From: Marivita hallyeonensis
GTDB taxonomy: Bacteria > Pseudomonadota > Alphaproteobacteria > Rhodobacterales > Rhodobacteraceae
Reading direction: 5' to 3'
Assembly (NCBI RefSeq): GCF_900129875.1
Contig: NZ_FQXC01000004.1
Location: forward strand, 248,001-312,000
Length of the DNA: 64,000 nucleotides
Positions 28,224-36,753 of the stretch are shown piece by piece (positions within the stretch are counted from its first letter, which is position 1; every line of letters starts with the position of its first letter). The notes under the pieces are model-generated. The model saw only the letters and a list, made by a program, of their open reading frames with translations, did not search any database and was not told the origin of the DNA. Both the position numbers and the translations under genes were made by a program.

Positions 28224-28255
28224 CGCAGGCCCAGTCGTTTCGAGTCGGGCCTGCG
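28224..28255 (+). terminator. Hairpin between pucBA and pucC
   Basis: CGCAGGCCC (28224-28232) pairs with GGGCCTGCG (28247-28255), a perfect 9-bp stem, and is followed by the pyrimidine-rich TTTTCCTTTTT. In Rhodobacter puc operons a hairpin at this place protects the abundant pucBA message and lets only part of transcription pass into pucC. Attenuator and mRNA-stabiliser are both possible. Confidence 0.75.
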
Positions 28256-28318
28256 TTTTCCTTTTTCCGATTGAGCCCCGTCGCTGGGTGCTCGGTGACC
28301 CCTGATAAGGTGACCCGA

Positions 28319-29758
28319 ATGCTCGACTTCCGCCGCATCGTTCTGCACCGCATCGCGACCGTTGGTCCGCGCTATTTCCCATTTGCCGATGTGGCAAGCA
28401 AGAACGTGCCGCTGTCCCGCCTCCTGCGTCTGGCGCTGTTTCAGGTCACCGTCGGCATGGCGCTGGTGCTTCTTGTAGGCACGTTGAACCGTGTGATGAT
28501 TGTCGAACTCGCGGTCCCGGCGGGCCTTGTCGGTTCGATGCTGGCCTTGCCCATCGTCTTTGCCCCGTTCCGCGCGCTGATCGGTTTCAAATCCGACACT
28601 TACAAATCCGCGCTCGGTTTGCGCCGCCTGCCTTACATCTGGAAAGGCACGCTGTACCAGTTCGGCGGTTTTGCCATCATGCCTTTCGCGCTGCTCGTCC
28701 TGTCGGGCTACGGCGAGTCCTACGACGCCCCGAGATGGGTGGGCTACAGTTCTGCCGCGCTGGCCTTTCTGTTGGTCGGTGCGGGTGTGCATATTGTCCA
28801 AACCGTCGGTTTGGCTCTGGCAACCGACCTTGTGAAAGAGGCGGACCAGCCCAAGGTCGTGGGCCTGATGTATGTCATGCTTCTTTTCGGCATGGTGGTC
28901 AGCGCGATCGTTTTCGGGATGCTTCTTGAAAACTACTCGCCCGGCCGCCTGATCCAGGTGATCCAGGGCGCCGCCGTCGTGACCGTCGCACTTAACTTCA
29001 TCGCCATGTGGAAACAGGAAGCGCGCGACCGGGTGCGCGCCCGCGCGATGGAAGCTGCGCCGGACATCGCCTTCGGCGATGCATGGGCCAAACTGATGGA
29101 ACACCGGGGAATGCTCCGGCTGTTGCTTGTTATCGGCTTGGGAACCTTCGGCTTCGGCATGGCCGATGTGCTTCTGGAACCCTACGGGGGTGAAGCGCTT
29201 GGCCTGTCGGTGGCCAGCACGACAAAACTCACTGCCCTTCTTGCCGGTGGTACGCTTCTTGGCTTCGGCGTCGCATCGCGCGTCCTTGGCCGAGGCACTC
29301 CGCCATCGGCCCTGTCGCTCAGCGGTGCGCTGATCGGCATACCCGGTTTTGTCAGCATCATCTTCTCGGCCTATGGCGGCGGCACCACAGCCTTTCTAGC
29401 CGGCACCTTGATGATCGGCATCGGTGCCGGACTGTTCGGTCATTCGACCCTCACCGCTACGATGCGCGCCGCACCGAAAGACAATGTCGGCCTCGCGCTT
29501 GGTGCGTGGGGCAGTGTTCAGGCGACCGCGGCCGGTGTCGGCATGGCGCTGGCCGGATGGGTCCGCGATCTTATCATCGCCCTGCGCCCTGAAGGTGGGT
29601 TGGCGGTCGAAACGCCCTATCTGGCCGTGTTCTCAATAGAAATGGTCTTCCTCGCCCTGGCCGTTCTGATCACCCTTCCGCTCGTCACCCGCAGCACCCA
29701 TTCAAACACGACGCGATCCGCACCCAACGCGCAATCCAGCCCAGTGGAGGCCCCATGA
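28319..29758 (+). CDS. pucC: LH2 assembly protein PucC (BCD-family MFS)
   Basis: A 479-residue membrane protein with 12 predicted helices, of the bacteriochlorophyll-delivery group in the major facilitator superfamily (PucC/LhaA). The signature region FVP/FAP-F-R-A-L-I-G-x-K-S-D is seen as VFAPFRALIGFKSDTYKSALGLRRLPYIWKG, with ATDLVKEADQPKVVGLMYVMLLFGM later. PucC is needed to form LH2, probably by handing pigments or sheltering subunits. Start ATG 28319 has AAGG upstream. Its stop codon overlaps the start of the next gene (ATGA at 29755-29758), so the two are translationally coupled. Confidence 0.95.
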   Translation: MLDFRRIVLHRIATVGPRYFPFADVASKNVPLSRLLRLALFQVTVGMALVLLVGTLNRVMIVELAVPAGLVGSMLALPIVFAPFRALIGFKSDTYKSALGLRRLPYIWKGTLYQFGGFAIMPFALLVLSGYGESYDAPRWVGYSSAALAFLLVGAGVHIVQTVGLALATDLVKEADQPKVVGLMYVMLLFGMVVSAIVFGMLLENYSPGRLIQVIQGAAVVTVALNFIAMWKQEARDRVRARAMEAAPDIAFGDAWAKLMEHRGMLRLLLVIGLGTFGFGMADVLLEPYGGEALGLSVASTTKLTALLAGGTLLGFGVASRVLGRGTPPSALSLSGALIGIPGFVSIIFSAYGGGTTAFLAGTLMIGIGAGLFGHSTLTATMRAAPKDNVGLALGAWGSVQATAAGVGMALAGWVRDLIIALRPEGGLAVETPYLAVFSIEMVFLALAVLITLPLVTRSTHSNTTRSAPNAQSSPVEAP

Positions 29759-30804
29759 CAACGATCATCACGAGGTATTTCGAAAACGCGGATCACGCGC
29801 GATCTGTTGAGCATGACTTGATTTATGACCACCAGGTCTCTCCGAGGATCATCAGTATCTACGACAACGCCGATGGGCTGGCCGATCGGCTGATCGCGGC
29901 GAACGTCCTGCCCGATACCGCGCAGGCGTACCAGGACAGGATGACCAAAGGTGGCGCGATCCTTTTGGTCCGCGCTGGGTACAAACCGCTCGGCGTAGCC
30001 AAGATCACCCGTCGCGTCGCAGATGAAGGCGGCGCTGCCGACATGGGATCTCTGGACGAATCCGTGTTCTTCAAAGACGAACGGAAACGCAGTCTGAGCG
30101 TCCTGACCGAGCATCCTTACATGCTGTCGCGGATGCGCAGCAGCAAAAGCAAGACCTACCATATGGCCGACTGGCCGATCCCGCTCATCAGCCGCCGCAA
30201 GCCGGCCGACGCCTTTGCGTTTCCCCGTCATGCCCGAATGGCTAATTTCCCAATCCCTCTGATCAGCAAACGCAAACCATCCGACGCCTTCGCCTTTCCA
30301 CGCCACGCGCGAATGGCAAACTTTCCGATCCCTCTGATCAGCAAACGGAAGCCTTACGACAAGTTCGCCTTTCCACGGCACGCGCGGATGGCAAACTTTC
30401 CGATCCCGCTGATCAGCAAACGAAAGCCATACGACAAATTCGCCTTTCCGCGCCACATGCGCATGGCAAATTGGCCCTTCCCGCATCTGATCGACGGCGA
30501 AACGGGCACCAACGCCATTGTTCCCGGCCACCCGCATATGGCGAATTTTCCGATCCCCCTGCTGAGCGACCGGAAGCCATATGACAAATTCGCCTTCCCC
30601 CGCCACGCGCGAATGGCAAACCTGCTGATCCCGTTGATCAGCCGCCGCAAGCCGGTCACCAAATCGATCATCCCGCGCCATGCGCGCATGGCCGATGCCA
30701 TTCTGCCGTTGGTGATCCGCCGGTCCGAGACGCGAAAATCCGACGGCGGACAAGGGTTTTCCTTCTCCAAATGGCTCGGCATGCCGACGATCAAGCGTCG
30801 CTGA
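29755..30804 (+). CDS. Repeat protein coupled to pucC, function unknown
   Basis: A 349-residue protein whose ATG overlaps the pucC stop (ATGA), placing it in the puc operon. Residues 1-97 look like a small alpha/beta domain (TIITRYFENADHARSVEHDL ... AYQDRMTKGGAILLVRAGYKP), distantly like the YflT/GSP17M stress-protein fold; this likeness is my reading only. Residues 98-136 link. Residues 137-311 are seven 25-residue tandem repeats opening MANFPIPLISKRKP and closing FPRHAR, then a worn eighth copy and a basic C-terminus ending GMPTIKRR. Each repeat has about four prolines, several Lys/Arg and one His. No signal peptide or membrane helix. Neighbouring repeats differ mostly at synonymous sites, so the protein is under selection. 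I do not know a described homologue. Confidence 0.85.
   Translation: MTTIITRYFENADHARSVEHDLIYDHQVSPRIISIYDNADGLADRLIAANVLPDTAQAYQDRMTKGGAILLVRAGYKPLGVAKITRRVADEGGAADMGSLDESVFFKDERKRSLSVLTEHPYMLSRMRSSKSKTYHMADWPIPLISRRKPADAFAFPRHARMANFPIPLISKRKPSDAFAFPRHARMANFPIPLISKRKPYDKFAFPRHARMANFPIPLISKRKPYDKFAFPRHMRMANWPFPHLIDGETGTNAIVPGHPHMANFPIPLLSDRKPYDKFAFPRHARMANLLIPLISRRKPVTKSIIPRHARMADAILPLVIRRSETRKSDGGQGFSFSKWLGMPTIKRR
30163..30687 (+). repeat. Seven tandem 75-bp coding repeats
   Basis: In-frame units of exactly 75 bases, each starting with ATG, at 30163, 30238, 30313, 30388, 30463, 30538 and 30613; a degenerate eighth unit starts at 30688. Units 2-4 and 6 are the most alike; unit 5 (30463-30537) diverges (MANWPFPHLIDGETG). 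Units 3 and 4 differ in eight codons, seven of them synonymous, which shows selection on the encoded peptide rather than recent DNA amplification alone. Confidence 0.95.
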
Positions 30805-31005
30805 CCACGAACCAATGACACACATAGACCACCCAGGCTGACACGCTCGGCTGGCCTGTGCCGTTCCATACGTCACACGGCGTCGAAACCGCCCAAAAGG
30901 CGCGCAACCCTGTGTCTGCTGCGCAGCAGCTGCGACAATCTCTACGACTTTGGTCGTATAAGCCCTATTCTGATCTCGGGAGGATCAGAGCGAGAGGGCC
31001 TCCCG

Positions 31006-31476
31006 ATGGAGATATTGATCGACGCGCTGCTCGATTGGATTGCGGATCACAGCGACTATGTCACCGAAGACCTGCCACACCCCGTGGTGCTGCAACTGAC
31101 CCCCGAAGAGCTGACCACCGAGTATTACACCGGTGTTGCGCATCTCATGCCAGAAGATGGCGTTGATGAGCGGCTGAACGCGCTCTACGCGGCGACCGAT
31201 GGCGCATACGGGACGATCTACTTGCGTGCCGCCGCAGGGTTCGATGAATCGGAGCATTTCGAAGATCCGACCGAAAACCCGCTCTGGCGTGAAGTTCTGC
31301 TGCACGAGCTGGTGCATCATGTGCAGTGGCAAAGCGGAGAGGCCCAGACATGGCACTGCCCGGCACAAGGGGAACGCGTCGCGTATCATCTGGGTGGGAT
31401 CTACCTCGCTGAATCACACGTGTGGGACCCGATGGGCAATCGGGCGTTCTGGGCACACATGTATTCGCGCTGCTGA
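31006..31476 (+). CDS. DUF6647 putative metallopeptidase-like protein
   Basis: A 156-residue protein. It has a zinc-peptidase motif H100-E-L-V-H104 in REVLLHELVHHVQWQSG, preceded by GTIYLRAA and followed by C-rich TWHCPAQGE and an aromatic C-terminus. This pattern fits DUF6647. No clear signal peptide, although the N-terminus is moderately hydrophobic. A third zinc ligand is not obvious; GERVAYHLGGIYLAE (E or H) could supply it. It stands about 200 bases after the repeat-protein gene and 60 bases before pyrE, all on the plus strand. The 201 bases before it (30805-31005) hold no clear site beyond short imperfect hairpins. Confidence 0.7.
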   Translation: MEILIDALLDWIADHSDYVTEDLPHPVVLQLTPEELTTEYYTGVAHLMPEDGVDERLNALYAATDGAYGTIYLRAAAGFDESEHFEDPTENPLWREVLLHELVHHVQWQSGEAQTWHCPAQGERVAYHLGGIYLAESHVWDPMGNRAFWAHMYSRC

Positions 31477-31536
31477 CACTTCAAACTGCGCGCAGGATGG
31501 CGTAATGCGGCCTCACACCGTTTCAGGAGGCGCGCC

Positions 31537-32211
31537 ATGATCCCGACATCCTATCCGCCAAAAGACGAAATCGCCCGCCTGACAGCCCGGATGCTGCTTG
31601 AAATTGGCGCGGTGAACTTTCGGCCGGACGATCCGTTCATCCTCGCGTCCGGCAAGCCTTCGCCCACCTATATCGACTGCCGCAAACTGATCTCCTTTCC
31701 GCGCATCCGTTCAACGCTGATGGATTTCCTGACGGTGACCGTCATGCGCGACGCCGGGTTCGAAGCGTTCGACAATATCGCCGGTGGTGAGACGGCAGGC
31801 ATCCCCTTTGCGGCACTGGTCGCGGAACGCATGGCCTTGCCCATGACCTATGTGCGCAAGAAACCCAAGGGCTACGGCCGCAACGCCCGCATCGAAGGCG
31901 CCATGTCCGAAGGCGAGCGTGTGTTGCTCGTGGAAGATCTGACAACCGACGGTGGATCGAAACTCAGCTTCGTCGACGCGATCCGGGACACCGGCGCGAC
32001 CTGCAGCCACACGGCGGTGATCTTCTATTACGATATCTTCCCCGAAACCGAAAAGACCCTTGGCGATCATGGGGTGACACTGCATCACCTCTGCACGTGG
32101 TGGGATGTTCTGGCCGAGGCACGCGCGCAAGCAGCGTTTGACGAGGACACTTTGACCGAGGTCGAAACGTTCCTCAAAGCGCCCCGAGCCTGGCAGGACG
32201 CGCGGGCGTAA
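31537..32211 (+). CDS. pyrE: Orotate phosphoribosyltransferase
   Basis: Joins orotate to PRPP to form OMP in pyrimidine synthesis. At 224 residues it is typical. [25 protein letters not shown] opens the fold, and [17 protein letters not shown] and [17 protein letters not shown] form the catalytic flexible loop. The PRPP-binding motif is [20 protein letters not shown] before ATG 31537 is a strong ribosome site. The last 38 bases overlap the convergent vWA gene at 32174-32914. Confidence 0.96.
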   Translation: MIPTSYPPKDEIARLTARMLLEIGAVNFRPDDPFILASGKPSPTYIDCRKLISFPRIRSTLMDFLTVTVMRDAGFEAFDNIAGGETAGIPFAALVAERMALPMTYVRKKPKGYGRNARIEGAMSEGERVLLVEDLTTDGGSKLSFVDAIRDTGATCSHTAVIFYYDIFPETEKTLGDHGVTLHHLCTWWDVLAEARAQAAFDEDTLTEVETFLKAPRAWQDARA

Positions 32212-32914
32212 CCTCGCTGAGCACCTGACACCCAAGGGTCTGACGCAACGCGCCGATCAGATCGTCCAGCGTTTCGGTGTGCACATACATCCCCCCGGTG
32301 CGATCCGCGAGGCACCGGGCGACAGGTTCGATCATCATGTTTTGCGGCTGGTCCGGCCAGTTGAAGTGTTCGCCCCGCACACGAAATCCGATCACATGGA
32401 CGGTCAGATCCGCCCCCGCCGCAAGGTCTGCCGCCAATTGGCAAGGCGACCCGCCGCAGGTTTCCTTGCCATCGGTGACAAGCACGATTTCTCCGGGCTT
32501 GTGTTCGTAATCCAGCACCCGCGCCGCTTCGGCAATGGCTTCGGTCAGCGGGGTCTCGCCCGCCGGATGAAGACGGTCGATCTCGGCAATGATCCGGTCA
32601 GCCGCATCCGGTTCTGGAGGGAAGCGCACAACAACACTGGAACAGCTTTCCTGCCGCCCGAACCCGTAAGTCACAAGACCCATCCGCCGTACCGGCGCAA
32701 CCTGGGGCATGACAGTGCGCACGGCGCGGCGCGCGTCGAAAATGCGCGGTTCGTCCATCAGGTTGAACCCCATCTCGGCCATCGATCCCGACCCATCGAA
32801 CACCACCATCGCGTCGCGGGTGCAGGTCTCCTGCGCTGCGACCGGCGTGATCGCCACACCAAGAGCCGTGACGCCACTCAGAATCGATTTCGCAGTTTTT
32901 GACGTCGCCCACAT
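32174..32914 (-). CDS. Secreted vWA-domain protein
   Basis: A 246-residue exported protein. After a signal peptide (about residues 8-27, [16 protein letters not shown]) the mature chain is a von Willebrand A domain: [18 protein letters not shown] (DxSGS metal site), [16 protein letters not shown] (threonine) and [20 protein letters not shown] (aspartate). Six cysteines could form disulphides in the periplasm. The gene also stays open for 36 codons upstream of this ATG, but the signal peptide decides the start. A second secreted vWA-like protein is at 59860-60519. Function unknown. Confidence 0.8.
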   Translation of the reverse strand: MWATSKTAKSILSGVTALGVAITPVAAQETCTRDAMVVFDGSGSMAEMGFNLMDEPRIFDARRAVRTVMPQVAPVRRMGLVTYGFGRQESCSSVVVRFPPEPDAADRIIAEIDRLHPAGETPLTEAIAEAARVLDYEHKPGEIVLVTDGKETCGGSPCQLAADLAAGADLTVHVIGFRVRGEHFNWPDQPQNMMIEPVARCLADRTGGMYVHTETLDDLIGALRQTLGCQVLSEVTPARPARLGAL

Positions 32915-33156
32915 GCAGGTCAGCTTCGCACGCGCCTGTGTCGTCTGTAAACGAATTCTCAAACCACGCACTGGCGACTTGCTGCGTGTCTCTTGTGTCA
33001 CAGCGAAGCGCCCATTCCACAATATGTTGACGAATGGCGTCTTCGCAGCGCAAGATGCACCCTCAGCAGACGCTCACAGCTTTTCCACAGGATATACATT
33101 TTGCGCTTCCAGCGACGCATCGCTACGCAAGGCCCGGGATCAACGGGGGTAACGAA

Positions 33157-34647
33157 ATGAACGAAATCACTGCATTCAATCCGACGGGCGCAGAGATCCA
33201 GAACCCCGAAACAATGCCCCATTCAATCGAGGCAGAGCAGCAGCTTCTGGGCGCGATTCTGACCAACAACGACGTCTTCGACCGTGTCGCGTCGATCATC
33301 GGGCCGCAGCATTTCTATGATCCCGTTCACGCGCGAATCTTCGACATCGCCGCAGCGCGCATCGCCAAGAACAACCTCGCCTCGCCCGTCACGCTCAAAG
33401 CGTTCATGGAAGATGACGAGGGCTTGAAGGAACTGGGTGGACCGGCCTACCTTGCCCGGCTGGCGGGTGCCGCTATCAGCTCATTCGCAGTCCGCGACTA
33501 CGCGCAGATGATCTACGACCTCGCCGTGCGCCGCGACCTTATCGGCCTTGGCCGGGATATCAGCTCCAAGGCTGCCAAGGTGGATGTCGCGTCCGAACCA
33601 CGCGAACAGATCGTAGAGGCCGAACAGGCGCTTTACAAGCTCGCCGAGCAGGGCCGTAGCGAAAGCGGATTTCAAAGCTTCCTCAAGGCGGTAACGGACG
33701 CAGTTAATGTCGCCAACGCCGCCTATCAGCGCGAGGGTGGTCTGGCCGGCATCTCTACTGGCCTCATGGATATGGATCGCAAGCTGGGTGGTCTGCATAA
33801 GTCCGACCTGCTGATCCTTGCCGGACGTCCGTCCATGGGCAAAACCTCCCTCGCCACCAACGTCGCTTTCAACATCGCCAAAGCCTACCGCAAAGGCACC
33901 CGGCCCGATGGGACTGAAGGCACGGTCGAAGGCGGTGTCGTTGGCTTCTATTCCCTCGAAATGAGCGCCGAGCAGTTGGCCGCGCGGATTCTGTCAGAAG
34001 CGGCCGAAGTGCCGTCGGAACAGATCCGCCGCGGCGACATGACCGAAGCCGAGTTCCGCCGCTTCGTGGACGCCGCGAAATCGCTCGAAGCCTGTCCGCT
34101 CTACATCGACGACACACCGGCCCTGCCGATCAGCCAGTTGGCCGCACGGGCCCGTCGGTTGAAACGGACGCATGGGTTGGACGTTCTGATCGTGGATTAT
34201 CTCCAGCTTGTGCGCCCGGCATCGGCCAAAGACAGCCGCGTGAACGAGGTGTCGGAGATCACCCAAGGCCTGAAAGCCATCGCGAAGGAACTCGATATCC
34301 CGGTCATCGCCCTGTCCCAGCTGTCGCGTCAGGTGGAAAGCCGCGAGGACAAGCGCCCGCAGCTCTCGGACCTGCGCGAATCCGGTTCCATTGAACAGGA
34401 CGCGGATGTCGTGATGTTCGTGTTCCGCGAGGAGTATTATAAAGAGCGGGAAAAACCCGGCGATCACGACCTCGAAAAAATGGCCGCGTGGCAGGAAGAG
34501 ATGGAACGCCTCCACGGCAAAGCCGAGGTCATCATCGGCAAACAACGCCACGGGCCCATTGGCACGGTCGAGCTGAGCTTCGAGGGTCGCTTCACCCGCT
34601 TTGGCAACCTGATCAAACCGTGGCAGCAGGGCGCGGAAGACATGTGA
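33157..34647 (+). CDS. dnaB: Replicative DNA helicase DnaB
   Basis: A 496-residue hexameric helicase that unwinds DNA ahead of the fork. The N-terminal domain is PHSIEAEQQLLGAILTNNDVFDRV and FYDPVHARIFD. The RecA-like ATPase has Walker A LAGRPSMGKTSLATN, Walker B LDVLIVDYLQLVRP, and later LSQLSRQVESREDKRPQLSDLRESGSIEQDADVVMFVFREEYY. No intein. ATG 33157 was taken because the region before it, open in frame, lacks conserved residues, and GGGGGT precedes. alr follows after 72 bases. Confidence 0.97.
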   Translation: MNEITAFNPTGAEIQNPETMPHSIEAEQQLLGAILTNNDVFDRVASIIGPQHFYDPVHARIFDIAAARIAKNNLASPVTLKAFMEDDEGLKELGGPAYLARLAGAAISSFAVRDYAQMIYDLAVRRDLIGLGRDISSKAAKVDVASEPREQIVEAEQALYKLAEQGRSESGFQSFLKAVTDAVNVANAAYQREGGLAGISTGLMDMDRKLGGLHKSDLLILAGRPSMGKTSLATNVAFNIAKAYRKGTRPDGTEGTVEGGVVGFYSLEMSAEQLAARILSEAAEVPSEQIRRGDMTEAEFRRFVDAAKSLEACPLYIDDTPALPISQLAARARRLKRTHGLDVLIVDYLQLVRPASAKDSRVNEVSEITQGLKAIAKELDIPVIALSQLSRQVESREDKRPQLSDLRESGSIEQDADVVMFVFREEYYKEREKPGDHDLEKMAAWQEEMERLHGKAEVIIGKQRHGPIGTVELSFEGRFTRFGNLIKPWQQGAEDM

Positions 34648-34719
34648 TGTAGCCATCGTCGGCGAGGTACAGCACATTTCCGTCTTGACCCACCGCCCAG
34701 ACCTGCCAAACACCCGCGC

Positions 34720-35757
34720 ATGGCACAGGCTCAACTGACAATCGACCTTGGCGCGATCCGCGCGAACTGGCGCGCTCTGGCCGCAATGAACGCTGCCGAA
34801 ACCGCGGCCGTGGTCAAGGCCGATGCTTATGGTCTGGGCGCGGACCGCGTGTCCAAGGCCCTGGCCAAGGCTGGCGCACGGACGTTCTTTGTGGCGCAAG
34901 CCGAAGAAGGCGTACTCGTTCGCGAGTCGCTTGGTGACGGTCCGACCATCGGTATCTTCGGGGGTCACATGGAAGGTGACGCGCCCCTGATCCGTGACGC
35001 CAATCTGACTCCGATGATCAATTCCATCGACCAGATGCTGCGCCACGTGGAGTCCCTGCCCGGCCATCCGTTCGGCATCCAACTCGACACCGGGATGAAC
35101 CGTCTCGGTATGGAGGCGGGCGAATGGGCGGCGTTGCGCGAGATTGCACTGAGCCAGAACCCCTTTCTTGTCATGAGCCATCTCGCCTGTGCGGATGAAC
35201 CGACGCACGGCATGAACGAATTTCAATTGCAGAACTTCCTGCAGATGACTGATGGGATCAAGGCTCAGCGATCCCTTTCCGCCACTGGTGGAACACTCCT
35301 GGGAGAACACTACCACTTTGACATGACGCGCCCCGGCATCGGGCTTTATGGCGGCCTGCCATTCGTCGATGCGCAACCTGTTGCGTCGCTGTCGATCCCC
35401 GTCATTCAGGTCCGCGAGGTCAACCCAGGCGAGTCCGTGGGCTACGGAAACAGTTGGGTGGCGCGCGTGCCCAGCCGGATCGCAACGATTTCCGCAGGGT
35501 ACGCTGACGGCATCATCCGCGCGATGGGCCCGAAAGCGCATGTCTGGGCCAATGAAACCCGCTGCAAGATCGTCGGCCGCATTTCCATGGACCTGATCGG
35601 CGTGGATGTCGGCCCGGTGAAGGACTTGCCCGACACGGTAGAGCTTTTGGGCCAACATCAGTCTGTCGACACAGTGGCAGACGCAGCCGGAACGATCGGG
35701 TACGAAATTCTGACGTCCCTGGGACACCGCTACGCCCGCACGTATGTCGGCGGATGA
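34720..35757 (+). CDS. alr: Alanine racemase
   Basis: Makes D-alanine for peptidoglycan, PLP-dependent. At 345 residues it is of usual length. The PLP lysine is K33 in [13 protein letters not shown]; other marks are [20 protein letters not shown], the motif [24 protein letters not shown] and [12 protein letters not shown]; the tyrosine of the second base lies in SAGYADG. It stands between dnaB and the small membrane gene at 35771, with 14 bases to the latter. Confidence 0.96.
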   Translation: MAQAQLTIDLGAIRANWRALAAMNAAETAAVVKADAYGLGADRVSKALAKAGARTFFVAQAEEGVLVRESLGDGPTIGIFGGHMEGDAPLIRDANLTPMINSIDQMLRHVESLPGHPFGIQLDTGMNRLGMEAGEWAALREIALSQNPFLVMSHLACADEPTHGMNEFQLQNFLQMTDGIKAQRSLSATGGTLLGEHYHFDMTRPGIGLYGGLPFVDAQPVASLSIPVIQVREVNPGESVGYGNSWVARVPSRIATISAGYADGIIRAMGPKAHVWANETRCKIVGRISMDLIGVDVGPVKDLPDTVELLGQHQSVDTVADAAGTIGYEILTSLGHRYARTYVGG

Positions 35758-35770
35758 TCCGGGCGGGGAA

Positions 35771-36157
35771 ATGAGCTTTTTCGAACCCTCCCCCGTGCTG
35801 CTGGCACTCATCTTTGTCCAACGCTTGGTTTACTTCGAGGTCTTGGCGCTTCTTGCTCTGCTCCGTCTGATCGTCGGCCGCGGCGCAGCGAGGCTTCCGG
35901 CCTTCTTGACATTGACGATATGCGCCGTCGCCATCTTCACGACCTTCGCCCCTGCCCTGAACTTGCAGAGCGTGCCGTTCTACGGGGATGCCGCACGCCT
36001 TCTGGCAACCGGCGGCGGCGCGGCCTTGCCTCTTGCGACCTCCGGAGTATTTGCACTCTGCTTTCTGTTTCAGCAAAGGCGCTGGCGATGGATCGATCTT
36101 CTTCACCTGCTGGGTGTCCTCGCCTTTGTTGGCCTCTGGGCGATCACGCGGGTGTAA
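35771..36157 (+). CDS. Small membrane protein, unknown
   Basis: A 128-residue protein with about four hydrophobic segments (LLALIFVQRLVYFEVLALLALL, AFLTLTICAVAIFTTFAPAL, LATSGVFALCFLF, LLHLLGVLAFVGLWAIT). I do not recognise a family. ATG 35771 has GGGCGGGGA just upstream; an earlier in-frame ATG at 35744 overlaps alr and is less likely. It is followed after 3 bases by the PqiA-like gene on the same strand, so the two are probably cotranscribed. Confidence 0.6.
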   Translation: MSFFEPSPVLLALIFVQRLVYFEVLALLALLRLIVGRGAARLPAFLTLTICAVAIFTTFAPALNLQSVPFYGDAARLLATGGGAALPLATSGVFALCFLFQQRRWRWIDLLHLLGVLAFVGLWAITRV

Positions 36158-36160
36158 AGA

Positions 36161-36601
36161 ATGGCTTGGTTGAAATGGATCAACCTCGCGCTTCTTGTCC
36201 TGTACCCGGTGTCCTGGGCAGCGCCCTTGATGCGTGCGGGGCTGCTGCCACTATTCGGTTTGAGTGAGATCAGCGTGCTGACAGGTCTTCAAGCCTTGTG
36301 GTCAACCGATATCCTTCTGGCGCTGATTGTCACCGTGTTTGCGCTCTTCGCGCCATACGTGAAGACCATCGGACTGGCCTTGGTTCAGTTCGATTTTCTC
36401 AAGCGCACGGCCCTGCCGGTGCTGAGCGTTTTGGGCAAACTGGCCATGGCGGATATCTTTCTCATCGCACTCTACATCACGATCGTGAAAGGCATTGGGA
36501 TTGGCCGTATCGAGACCGCCTGGGGCCTGTATCTTTTCACCGCCTGCATCCTTGCCTCACTGCTGATCAGCCTTGCTGAAATGGGCCAAACGCGGGATTG
36601 A
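36161..36601 (+). CDS. Paraquat-inducible protein A-like membrane protein
   Basis: A 146-residue protein with four membrane segments matching one PqiA domain: WINLALLVLYPVSWAAPLM, LALIVTVFALFAPYVKTIGLALVQF, LSVLGKLAMADIFLIALYI and TAWGLYLFTACILASLL. PqiA partners with MCE-domain proteins (PqiB) in lipid movement between membranes. No MCE gene is near and the protein has half the usual length, so a role cannot be assigned. It follows the preceding membrane gene by 3 bases. A weak stem (ACGAA...TTCGT, 36610-36624) followed by TTT may end the transcript. Confidence 0.75.
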   Translation: MAWLKWINLALLVLYPVSWAAPLMRAGLLPLFGLSEISVLTGLQALWSTDILLALIVTVFALFAPYVKTIGLALVQFDFLKRTALPVLSVLGKLAMADIFLIALYITIVKGIGIGRIETAWGLYLFTACILASLLISLAEMGQTRD

Positions 36602-36753
36602 TCCAAAAGACGAAACAGTTTCGTTTTCCGCGCCCCATTGTTCACAAATCCGCTAACAGTCCAAAAAATCGTTAAAAAACAGTATGTCGTTGCGGCGCTT
36701 CGGCATAAACTTGCCGATGTTGCCAACTAGTATGATGGTTTCTGGGGGTTAAA

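Noticed and set aside
30613-30687. Repeats as a CRISPR-like array
   Set aside because: Units are 75 bases in direct tandem without spacers and code for a conserved peptide.
29617-30876. Long minus-strand frame (419 codons) over the repeat gene
   Set aside because: Shadow of the repeat gene: unit-to-unit changes are synonymous only in the plus-strand frame, and the plus-strand gene is coupled to pucC.
33079-33087. TTTTCCACA near dnaB as a DnaA box or origin
   Set aside because: A single imperfect box without a cluster or AT-rich unwinding part; no origin-associated genes.
33994-35811. Long minus-strand frame (605 codons) over dnaB and alr
   Set aside because: Opposite-strand shadow of two clear housekeeping genes caused by high GC; no family likeness.
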